Assembly: GCF_026013475.1 (NCBI RefSeq)
Contig: NZ_JAPDPH010000065.1
Location: 1-32,800 of the forward strand
Direction: 5' to 3'
DNA from: Micromonospora yasonensis
Lineage (GTDB): Bacteria > Actinomycetota > Actinomycetes > Mycobacteriales > Micromonosporaceae
DNA: 32,800 nucleotides
The notes beneath the pieces are model-generated. The model had not been told where the DNA came from. It saw nothing but the letters and a program-made list of their open reading frames with translations, and did no database searches. Numbering within the stretch: position 1 is the first letter of the stretch; the number at the start of each line of letters is the position of its first letter. Positions 7,784 through 15,168 of this stretch are shown piece after piece. A program made the translations under genes and the position numbers.

Positions 7784-9448
7784 GTGGACAAAATCCGCAT
7801 CAGGTGGCTGCTTGCCGCTGGTGTAGCCGTCGCCCTCAGCACCACGGGCCTGGTCTACACGAGCACCCAGCAGCACACCGAGAACTCCGCAGCCGCCTCC
7901 GGCGACAACCCGGCGCTGGCGGCCCCCGACGGCGACAACCCAGCGCTGGCTGACTTCGACGGCGACCAGGAGGCCGAGGACGAGGCGGTCGTCGACCCGA
8001 ACGCCAAGGGCTCCGGACCGGTGGCGTTCACGGTCCCCGGCCACGCCACGTTCATCGACACCCGGACCTTGAAGTCCAAGCCCACGAAGCGCCCGCCGAA
8101 CAAGGAGACCGAGCTGCGTCAGGGCGGCCACCAGGGCAGCGGCCCGGAGGCGCCGGTGCAGTCGGCGCTGGCGGCCGTCGCCGCGCCGAGCGCGACGGTG
8201 AACGTCGCCGGTCTTGACTACGCCAACTGGGGCGCGGGGCACCCGCCGGACACGAACGGCGTCGTGGGCCCGAACCACTTCGTGCAGACGGTGAACACCT
8301 CGATCGGCATCTTCAACAAGGCCACCGGCGCGCGGGTGTCGGCGTTCACGTTCGACGCGTTCTTCGCCAACAGCGGCACCGCCGAGTGCGACGACAACAA
8401 CGGCGGCGACCCGACGCTCGCCTACGACGTGCCGTCCGGCAAGTGGGTGATCGCCGACTTCGCCTGGATCAGCAGGAACAAGGGCCCCTTCTACGAGTGC
8501 GTCGCGGTCTCCTCCGGCTCGGACCCGGTGGCGTCGACCTGGACCTTCTACTCGGTGCCCGCCGGTGACGGGAACTTCCCCGACTACCCGAAGTTCGGCT
8601 CCGGCCCGGACGCGGTCTACTTCACCACCAACAACTTCCGCAGCAACAGCTACGCCGGTGCCGGCGTCTACGCACTGCGGCGCAGCACCCTCGGCAGCGC
8701 TTCCCTGCAGGTGCAGCACGTCACCACGAGCTCGTCCTACTTCAGCCTGCTGCCGGCGAACACCGTCGACGCGGCGCCCGCTGCCGGCCCCGAGGTCATC
8801 GCCTCGGTCTGGAGCGGCAAGGTGAGCCTGTGGAACTTCACGCCGAACTGGACCACCCCGTCGGCCACCACCTTCACCAACACGGCCAACCTGGGCGTCT
8901 CCTACAGCTCGGTCGGGCGTATCCCCACCCCCGGCGAGCAGGTCGACAGCCTCAGCCCGCGGGTGATGAACAAGGCCCAGCTGCGCAACGGGTCGCTGTG
9001 GCTCAGCCACACGGTCGCGGCCGGCTCGACCTCCGGCGTGCGCTGGTACGAGATCACCACCCCGAGCACCGCGCCGGCCATCCGCCAGCAGGGCACCTTC
9101 GCCCCGACCGACGGCCAGTACCGCTGGATGCCGTCGCTGGCCGTGGACAAGCAGGGCAACATGGCCGTCGGCTACAACGTGGCCAACAGCACCACCAACC
9201 CGGCCATCCGCTACGCCGGCCGCCTGGCCACCGACCCGCTGAACACCCTCGGCCAGTCGGAGGCCTCACTCATCGAGGGCACCGGCGCCCCGTCCAACGG
9301 CAACTACAACCGGTGGGGCGACTACGCCGAGATGAGCGTTGACCCGGTCGATGGCTGCACGTTCTGGTTCACCACCGAGTACTACGCGACCACCGGCGCC
9401 AACTGGCAGACCCGCATCGGCTCGTTCAAGTACAGCGGCTGCGTGTAA
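7784..9448 (+). CDS. Secreted protein of unknown function, probably beta-rich
   Basis: 554 residues from a GTG with only a weak GGAAAG ribosome site. An N-terminal signal or anchor segment (WLLAAGVAVALSTTGLVY) is followed by an acidic, disordered stretch with two copies of GDNPALA-x-x-D at about 40-59, then a linker to about residue 135. The globular part begins NWGAGHPPDTNGVVGPNHF and continues with repeated short strands, GGDPTLAYDVPSGKWVIADF and MPSLAVDKQGNMAVGYN, which look like the blades of a beta-propeller. I see no Asp-box and no catalytic residues that I can name. Cysteines in AECDDN, YECVAV, DGCTFW and SGCV could form disulfides. Proteins of this look occur near secreted proteases in actinomycetes, as here. 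I do not assign a function. Confidence 0.8.
   Translation: MDKIRIRWLLAAGVAVALSTTGLVYTSTQQHTENSAAASGDNPALAAPDGDNPALADFDGDQEAEDEAVVDPNAKGSGPVAFTVPGHATFIDTRTLKSKPTKRPPNKETELRQGGHQGSGPEAPVQSALAAVAAPSATVNVAGLDYANWGAGHPPDTNGVVGPNHFVQTVNTSIGIFNKATGARVSAFTFDAFFANSGTAECDDNNGGDPTLAYDVPSGKWVIADFAWISRNKGPFYECVAVSSGSDPVASTWTFYSVPAGDGNFPDYPKFGSGPDAVYFTTNNFRSNSYAGAGVYALRRSTLGSASLQVQHVTTSSSYFSLLPANTVDAAPAAGPEVIASVWSGKVSLWNFTPNWTTPSATTFTNTANLGVSYSSVGRIPTPGEQVDSLSPRVMNKAQLRNGSLWLSHTVAAGSTSGVRWYEITTPSTAPAIRQQGTFAPTDGQYRWMPSLAVDKQGNMAVGYNVANSTTNPAIRYAGRLATDPLNTLGQSEASLIEGTGAPSNGNYNRWGDYAEMSVDPVDGCTFWFTTEYYATTGANWQTRIGSFKYSGCV
7901..7960 (+). repeat. Two tandem 30-base repeats encoding GDNPALAxxD
   Basis: The units 7901-7930 and 7931-7960 share 23 of 30 bases by hand count, with the differences clustered in the last third, and translate to GDNPALAAPD and GDNPALADFD. 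They lie in the disordered region of the secreted protein just after its signal segment. A third partial unit (GGCGAC) follows. Confidence 0.85.
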
Positions 9449-9464
9449 CAGCCGTAGCTAGATG

Positions 9465-9507
9465 CAGGGGGTGGGTGCGCTCACGCAGCGGGCGCACCCG
9501 CCCCCTG
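9465..9507 (+). terminator. Hairpin terminator after the unknown secreted protein
   Basis: A 16-bp stem (9465-9480 with 9492-9507, arm starting CAGGGGGTGGG) with one G-T wobble and an 11-base loop, 16 bases past the stop codon. No T tract follows. Confidence 0.75.
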
Positions 9508-9903
9508 TCGTCGTCAGTGTCGCCACCGCAGCCATCCACCGACTGTCGTCAATGTGTTCGGCATGGAGGGCTATGGATGAAGCAAGGGTGACAGCAAGGG
9601 TCCGCTTCGCAGCCATCAGAGGCCTACCAGTGACAGAATTCGATGCACCTGATAGCTGGTAGTGGTGACATGGCCGGCCTTCCTCCGCGAACGAGGATGC
9701 CAACTTGCGAGCTGCACGACCATCCGGAGGCGGCCGCAAGCGAGATCGGGCGAGCGTCCGAGCTGTTGAAGCTGTTGAAGCTCAGGGCGTTCACTGGGTC
9801 GTCATGCCATCGCGATCGCTGTGATGGGGTCCGGTAGTTGATCGGTTGCCGGACAGGTCTGGACCGGCGGCCCCGGTCGCCACTCTTTCTGGAGGTACAG
9901 TCC
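9508..9903. other. Intergenic region upstream of the second M4 protease
   Basis: About 400 bases of lower GC than the flanking genes. No supported gene; short frames of about 65 codons lack ribosome sites. It contains a tandem 9-base repeat (AGCTGTTGA twice, 9761-9778) and a GTCCGG/CCGGAC dyad around 9828-9854. Promoter signals must lie here, but none is clear. Confidence 0.45.
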
Positions 9904-11448
9904 GTGCGTCGAACCCCCTTCACCATGGTTGGCCTGACAGCCGCACTCGTGATGACGGCCGCATCGATGGCTCCCGCCAGCGCGGCCGCACCCTCGACAG
10001 CGGATCCACTTGCGCGGTCGGTCGCGCAACTCAAGAGCCACGCCGCAGTGTCGCACTACGCCGAGGGTCAGACGTTCACCCTCAAAAACGTGCTGACCGA
10101 CAACGACGGCACGCAGCACGTGCGGCTCCACCGCTACTACCAGGGACTGCCGGTCTTCGGCGGGGATCTGGTGGTGCAACTGGCCAAGGACAACACCTTC
10201 CGCGGAGTTTCCCAGACCCTGCAGGCCGCGCCGAACGTCGGCACCGCACCCAAGCTCGACGCGGCGGCCGCCGGTCGCACCGCGCTCGCCACCTCCACCG
10301 CCACCACCCGCCGCGTCGACGGCAGTCAACTGGTGTACGACACCGACGCGACCGGCACCGCGCTGGCCTACGAGGTTGTCGTGGGCGGCGCGTACGCCGA
10401 CGGCACCCCGAGCGAGCTGCACGTGCTGGTGGACGCCACCAACGGCAAGGTCCGTGACGCGTGGGAGGGCGTGCAGCGCGACGGTACGGGCAACACCTTC
10501 CACTCCGGCAGCGTGCCGGTCGGCACCACCCTTTCCGGCGGCACCTACCAGCTCAACGACGGCGCCCGGGGTGGCCACAAGACCTACGACCTGAACGGTG
10601 CCACCAGCGGCACCGGCACCCTGGTCACCAACGCCTCGAACGTCTTCGGCGACGGCACCCTGGCCAACCGGCAGACCACCGCCGCCGACGCGCACTACGG
10701 CGCGGCCGAGACCTGGGACTACTACAGGAACACGTTCGGCCGCAACGGCATCCGCAACGACGGTGTCGCCGCGTACAGCCGGGTGCACTACAGCACCAAC
10801 TACGTCAACGCGTTCTGGAGCGACTCCTGCTTCTGCATGACCTACGGCGACGGTGACGCCTCCCAGGGCTGGACCCCGCTCACCTCGCTGGACGTCGCCG
10901 GGCACGAGATGAGCCACGGCGTCACCAGCAACACCGCCGGCCTGCGCTACAGCGGCGAGCCGGGCGGCCTCAACGAGGCCACCAGCGACATCTTCGGCAC
11001 CCTGGTCGAGTTCTACGCCAACAACGCCAACGACCCGGGCGACTACCTGATCGGTGAGGAGCTGCGCACCAACGGCGTGCCGCTGCGCTACATGGACCAG
11101 CCCTCCAAGGACGGCCAATCGGCCGACTGCTGGTCGCGTAGGGTCGGCCGCCTCAACGTGCACTACTCGTCGGGCGTGGCGAACCACTTCTTCTACCTGC
11201 TCGCCGTCGGCAGCGGCTCGTCGTCCTACGGCAACAGCCCGACCTGCAACGGCGGCACCGTGACCGGCATCGGCAACGCCAAGGCCGGTGCCATCTGGTA
11301 CCGCGCGTTGACGGTCTACATGACGTCGCTCACGGACTATGCAGGTGCTCGCGCCGCCACCCTGTCCGCGGCCGCCGACCTGTACGGCGCCGGCAGCGCC
11401 GAGTACAACACGGTCGCCGCTGCATGGTCCGCGGTGAGCGTCAACTAA
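9904..11448 (+). CDS. Secreted M4 (thermolysin-like) metalloprotease, second copy
   Basis: 514 residues from the GTG at 9904, preceded by GGAGG at 9891-9895; the longer open frame from 9838 lacks a ribosome site. The signal peptide ends at SAAAAP near residue 25. The propeptide contains LHRYYQGLPVFGGDLVVQL, the FTP-type hallmark. The zinc motif HEMSH is at 334-338 and the third ligand is E358 in GGLNEATSDIFG, again 20 residues on. VHYSSGVANHFFYLL carries the M4 active-site histidine. NAFWSDSCFCMTYGDG places two nearby cysteines in the catalytic domain. It is only moderately similar to the M4 protease at 872-2488 (different propeptide and loops), so the two are old paralogues rather than a recent duplication. 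It is convergent with the LAL regulator gene. Confidence 0.95.
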   Translation: MRRTPFTMVGLTAALVMTAASMAPASAAAPSTADPLARSVAQLKSHAAVSHYAEGQTFTLKNVLTDNDGTQHVRLHRYYQGLPVFGGDLVVQLAKDNTFRGVSQTLQAAPNVGTAPKLDAAAAGRTALATSTATTRRVDGSQLVYDTDATGTALAYEVVVGGAYADGTPSELHVLVDATNGKVRDAWEGVQRDGTGNTFHSGSVPVGTTLSGGTYQLNDGARGGHKTYDLNGATSGTGTLVTNASNVFGDGTLANRQTTAADAHYGAAETWDYYRNTFGRNGIRNDGVAAYSRVHYSTNYVNAFWSDSCFCMTYGDGDASQGWTPLTSLDVAGHEMSHGVTSNTAGLRYSGEPGGLNEATSDIFGTLVEFYANNANDPGDYLIGEELRTNGVPLRYMDQPSKDGQSADCWSRRVGRLNVHYSSGVANHFFYLLAVGSGSSSYGNSPTCNGGTVTGIGNAKAGAIWYRALTVYMTSLTDYAGARAATLSAAADLYGAGSAEYNTVAAAWSAVSVN

Positions 11449-11466
11449 TCATCCCCCATCCCAAAC

Positions 11467-11498
11467 GCGCGGTCATCCGGGCCACCGGGTGACCGCGC
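11467..11498. terminator. Bidirectional hairpin between convergent genes
   Basis: Perfect 9-bp arms GCGCGGTCA/TGACCGCGC (11467-11475 and 11490-11498), with a CCGG/CCGG pair inside. It lies 18 bases past the M4 stop and 51 bases past the stop of the opposing regulator gene. Confidence 0.7.
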
Positions 11499-11548
11499 CC
11501 CTCTGACAGCTGCCAACCTACGTCGGCGACCCTGGCGAAAAACCAGCG

Positions 11549-14272
11549 TCAGGAGTCCAGCAGGCGCAACATCTCGGATCTGTTGGCCACGCCGAGCCGG
11601 CGGTACAGGCGGGACAGGTTCGCCTCGACGGCCTTAACTGACAGGTGAACTTCTTTGGCGATCTGGCGGTTGGTCGCGCCCGCGCGGACGAGCTCGACGA
11701 TCTGTCTTTCCAGGCCGCTCAGGGACTTCGTGTTTCTGCCATGTCGGACGCCGTTGTGCAGCCGGTCGAGTTCCGCATCCGCCAGTGCACGCCAGGGCGC
11801 CGCACCGATCTGGCTGAATTGGTCGATGGCCTGTGAGATGGCTTCATGTGCGGCAGACCGCCGGCGAACTCGGCGCAGGAGTTGCCCGAGGGTCAGAGAC
11901 GCGCGGGCCGCATCCAGCGGATAGGACTGGGCGCCGTACGTGTCGATGGCAGCGGCCAGTGCTTCTATGGCGGTGAGGCTTTCCCCCGCGAAGCATGCGC
12001 GTATGGCGTCGGCGCGGGCGAGTCCGAGGAGCGCGAGGGTCCTGTTGGCTCGCCGGGCGCTGTCGTACGCCTGCTTCAGGAATTCGGCGGCGTCGTCGAC
12101 GCGACCGGTTCGGGCCAGGGCTTCGCCGTAGTCCGCGTGCCATGTAGCTTGCGGCCCGAGGGTACGCGCGGCTTCCAGCTCTCGGGCGTGGCCGAACGCG
12201 GTGACCGCGGCCTGATACTGCCCGGACAGCAGCAGGGCCTCACCGTGGTAGATGTGGCAGGGTTCCAGCCACTCACGGTCTCCGCCCGCGGTGCACATCC
12301 GCACGGCGTCCTTGGCCAGTTGCACTGCGGTCTCCGCGCTGCCGGCATAGCATTCGGCCTGCGCGGCGACGGCCTGGCCGATCCAGGGGGTGAGGCCGGT
12401 GTCGAGGAACAACTGTCGGCACTCGCGTCCCGCCCGTAGCGCGTCAGCCCCGTGCCCCGTCCGCCGGTAGATGGCGGTCGCCGACTGGAGCACGTACATG
12501 AGCTGCGCCACCGCGCCCTGTGCGCGTACCTCGGTCTCGAGGTGGCTGATCTCGTCCATGGCCGCGGTGAAGTCACCGCGGAACAGGGAACTCATCGCCC
12601 ACCACTGTCGCGCCCGCATGGTCGCCGTGGTGATGGGGCGACCACGGGCCATCTCCCGTGCCATGGCATGAAGCTCGGGTACGCCGTCGCGCCCCAACGC
12701 CGACGTCACGATGGCCTGCAGGTTAAGTGCCCGTATGACGAGGTCCACGTCGCTGGTCTGCCGGGCCAGCGTTTCCGCCAGCTTGGCCAAGCGGTCGGCG
12801 TCGCTGTGCCGGCGGTCGTAGTAGGCGATCTCAGCTGCGCAGAGGGCGACCTGCGCCTGCGACCCGATGTCGTCTGTCGATTCTTGTTCAGCGGCGGCGA
12901 GATGGGCTTTCGCGGTGGCGTCCCAGCCGGCAAGTTCGATCAGCAGCAGCCGGGCGGCCACCCGCACCGATCTGATGCCAGCTTTATCCAGGCACGCCGA
13001 GGCGGCCTCGCGCGCCGCCGTCATCTGGCCTGCGGCGAAGGCGTGCTGAGCGCAGGCGAGAAGCCGCGCGGCGATGGAGTCTGCGCCATCGGGCGGGGTG
13101 TGTTGAGCGGCCAGCCGAGCCAATGCCGCGGCCGTGGCCGGCGCTCCGCGGCGGGCGGCTTCTTCGGCCGCCGCGTCGGCCAGCGCGGCGGTCGCTTCGT
13201 CCGGCCCGGCGGCACCGAGTGCCAGATGCCGCACTTTCTCGACCACTCCCTCCATGACGATGGCGACCTGTGCATGGCCGGCACGACGCTGACTGGCAGT
13301 GGCGTCGCTGTAGATCAGCTCTCGAAACAGCGGGTGAGTGAAGCGGACCGCACCGTCGGCGGAGACCTCGATGAGCCTGGTGCGCTCGGCCGCATCAAGG
13401 CCATCGGCCGGAAGAACACCACACCGCCTCAACTGCTCCAGCGTGGGTCGGCTCATCATCGCGGCATGCAGCAGACACGCCCGGGTCTCCTCATCCAGCC
13501 CCTGCAGTCGCTGCAACAGCAACGGCCGCAGCTTACCGGGCACGGGCAACGGCACGTGCGGGGCAGCGATCGAGCTGTCCCTGAGAAGAGCCCGGCTCAG
13601 CTCCTCGGCGTACAGCGGGTTACCACCGCTGGCCCGCCAGACCCGCTCTACCAGAGCGGCCGGCAAACGGCCGCCCCCGCGGCCAGCGATCAGCGCAGTT
13701 ATCGCGAGACGACTCAACGGCGGCACCCGCACCGGCGTGAGGGCTTCCGAGGACAACCGCAGCGCCATCGAATCATCATCATCGGTCCGCTCGGCTGCGA
13801 GGATCGCGACGTGCACGGTGTTGAGCCGGCGGGCCACGAATGCGAGGACCTCGGCGCTGGCCGTGTCGATCCATTGAAGGTCGTCCAGGATGAGAACGAC
13901 AGGTCCATGGTTGGCCAGTTCGCGCAGGAGCTCAAGCACCGCGAGCCGGATCGCCAGCTTGTCACTGACACCGTCCATCCGCTGGGCACGCAGCAACGCG
14001 ACCTCGAGCGCCTCCCGCAAATGAGCCGGTATCGCCTGCGCGTGCGGCAGCACGTCAGCGAACAGGTCAATGAGCGCCAGGTACGGCAGTTCGGAATCGA
14101 CCTCGGCCGGGCGGGCAGCCAAGATCCGCGTGCCGGGCGCGAGGCGTTCGGCGGCCACCTTCAGCACGGAGGACTTCCCGATACCCGCTGGCCCGTAGAG
14201 CAGCCAGCTCTGCCCCCCGTCGAGGGCAGCGACGAGCTCGTCGAGCAAGTCGTCTCGTCCAGCCAACTGCAC
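11549..14272 (-). CDS. Large ATP-binding LuxR-family regulator (LAL/MalT-like)
   Basis: 907 residues from a GTG with GGAGG six bases before it. The N-terminal STAND/AAA ATPase has Walker A GPAGIGKSS at 27-35 and Walker B VVLILDDLQWID at about 125-136. The middle (about 380-830) is alanine-rich helical repeat of TPR type, and a LuxR helix-turn-helix occupies about 845-907 (LSGLERQIVELVRAG, SVKAVEANLSRLYRRLGV). Proteins of this design are ATP-dependent activators that switch on by ligand binding to the repeat region; in actinomycetes they often control secondary metabolism or hydrolase genes. It stands alone, between a convergent protease gene and a strip of gene remnants, so its target cannot be told from context. 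Confidence 0.94.
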   Translation of the reverse strand: MQLAGRDDLLDELVAALDGGQSWLLYGPAGIGKSSVLKVAAERLAPGTRILAARPAEVDSELPYLALIDLFADVLPHAQAIPAHLREALEVALLRAQRMDGVSDKLAIRLAVLELLRELANHGPVVLILDDLQWIDTASAEVLAFVARRLNTVHVAILAAERTDDDDSMALRLSSEALTPVRVPPLSRLAITALIAGRGGGRLPAALVERVWRASGGNPLYAEELSRALLRDSSIAAPHVPLPVPGKLRPLLLQRLQGLDEETRACLLHAAMMSRPTLEQLRRCGVLPADGLDAAERTRLIEVSADGAVRFTHPLFRELIYSDATASQRRAGHAQVAIVMEGVVEKVRHLALGAAGPDEATAALADAAAEEAARRGAPATAAALARLAAQHTPPDGADSIAARLLACAQHAFAAGQMTAAREAASACLDKAGIRSVRVAARLLLIELAGWDATAKAHLAAAEQESTDDIGSQAQVALCAAEIAYYDRRHSDADRLAKLAETLARQTSDVDLVIRALNLQAIVTSALGRDGVPELHAMAREMARGRPITTATMRARQWWAMSSLFRGDFTAAMDEISHLETEVRAQGAVAQLMYVLQSATAIYRRTGHGADALRAGRECRQLFLDTGLTPWIGQAVAAQAECYAGSAETAVQLAKDAVRMCTAGGDREWLEPCHIYHGEALLLSGQYQAAVTAFGHARELEAARTLGPQATWHADYGEALARTGRVDDAAEFLKQAYDSARRANRTLALLGLARADAIRACFAGESLTAIEALAAAIDTYGAQSYPLDAARASLTLGQLLRRVRRRSAAHEAISQAIDQFSQIGAAPWRALADAELDRLHNGVRHGRNTKSLSGLERQIVELVRAGATNRQIAKEVHLSVKAVEANLSRLYRRLGVANRSEMLRLLDS

Positions 14273-14381
14273 CGTTCACCTCCACCAAGGCTGGCGCACA
14301 TCGTGCAGGATGTAGGCCACCATGGCAAGTCTCCCGGCGGCCGGCTGAGGCAGCCGACCGACTGCCGCGCGACGTCCTCCG

Positions 14382-14450
14382 CTGCCGTTCGAGGACCATG
14401 ACCTGGTGGCGTAGTGCGAGGATCTCGGCGTCCTTGTCGCGGTTGCTGAA
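14382..14450 (-). pseudogene. Fragment of a DDE transposase/integrase N-terminus
   Basis: On the minus strand this reads FSNRDKDAEILALRHQVMV followed by LERQ. That pattern (x-DKDxEILALRHQxxVLxRQ) is the conserved start of a common actinobacterial family of integrase-core transposases. Nothing of the family is recognisable before or after it, so only a scar of about 23 codons remains. Confidence 0.5.
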
Positions 14451-14591
14451 CGTTCGTCGGCACGACCGACTCGGTGGACTCCTCCACGAATACGAGAACG
14501 CCGCCTGACCAGCGCGGATGAGGTTTTCGGCACCCGCAGGCCCGGAACACGAGGCAAGCCCCGCGGCAACGCGTCCAGCAGCAGAAACAGA

Positions 14592-14623
14592 CGCGAGGCA
14601 TCGTCGGCGACTGATGCCTCGCG
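14592..14623. repeat. Strong inverted repeat within the remnant strip
   Basis: Perfect 11-bp arms CGCGAGGCATC/GATGCCTCGCG with a 10-base loop that itself contains GTC/GAC. It may be a stranded terminator or part of a mobile element end. No intact gene lies directly upstream on either strand. Confidence 0.55.
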
Positions 14624-14658
14624 GGGATTTGCGTGTCCGAACGCGAGCCGAGCCTTGA

Positions 14659-14898
14659 GACTTCCTGGACATCGACGCGGCCCTCATGACCGGCCGCTAC
14701 ACCCGGACGCGGCTGTGCGAGCTGGCCGAACAATCCGACGCGGCGTTCGACCGGCGCATCCTGGCAGACCTGTTCGGCATGCTGGAGTGCTACCCCGACC
14801 GCCGTTTCGCCGCCTACGGCGCCCACCCCGCCCACATCAGCGAAATGCGCAAACGCTTCGCGCAATGGCGCGAAGAACTCACCGCCGACTCGACCTAG
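14659..14898 (+). pseudogene. C-terminal remnant of a probable AbiEii-type nucleotidyltransferase
   Basis: The reading DFLDIDAALMTGRYTR, then LFGMLECYPDRRFAAYG and MRKRFAQWREEL, matches the end of AbiEii/AbiGii-like nucleotidyltransferase proteins as I recall them: a [KR]DFxDI motif, a helical segment, then FAAYG and a final basic helix. The frame has a stop (TGA at 14656-14658) directly before DFLDI, and the nucleotidyltransferase core is absent. An ATG at 14686 would permit a 70-residue product, but no good ribosome site precedes it. An unrelated small protein is possible. Confidence 0.42.
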
Positions 14899-14934
14899 CG
14901 TTGTTTGAAAGGTGCGACGCGCGTGACCTGGTGG

Positions 14935-15168
14935 CAGTACACGTCTCGGGCCTTCGCCGAGGCCTGCACGACGACAGGGGTCCGGCAAACGATGAGCGCG
15001 GTTGGTAGCACCGCCGCCAACGCCGCCGCGGAATCGTTCAACGCCACCTTCAAACGTGAGACCCGGCAAGGCCCCCGCGCCTTCACCGACGGACGCGAAG
15101 CCCGACTCGCCGCGTTCCGCTGGCTGCACCGCTACAACATCGTCCGACGCCACTCCCGGCTCGGACAG
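14935..15168 (+). pseudogene. C-terminal fragment of an IS3-family transposase (OrfB)
   Basis: The 78 codons read QYTSRAFAEACTTTGVRQ, SAVGSTAANAAAESFNATFK and LHRYNIVRRHSRLGQ. This is the end of the rve integrase core of IS3-family transposases, including the catalytic glutamate (AAESFNATFKRE) and the terminal YNxxRRHS motif. The first two catalytic aspartates and everything upstream are gone. Homology stops at GQ, exactly where the opposing VWA gene's stop codon begins (15169-15171), so the usual SPxxYE tail is missing. The frame then runs on meaninglessly through the antisense of the next gene. Confidence 0.85.

Noticed and set aside
9761..9778. Tandem AGCTGTTGA repeat
   Set aside because: Only two 9-base units; too short to separate from chance or slippage and not in a supported gene.
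12452..14401. 649-codon frame opposite the LAL regulator
   Set aside because: Antisense shadow; no domain, no ribosome site, while the opposite strand has Walker and LuxR motifs throughout.
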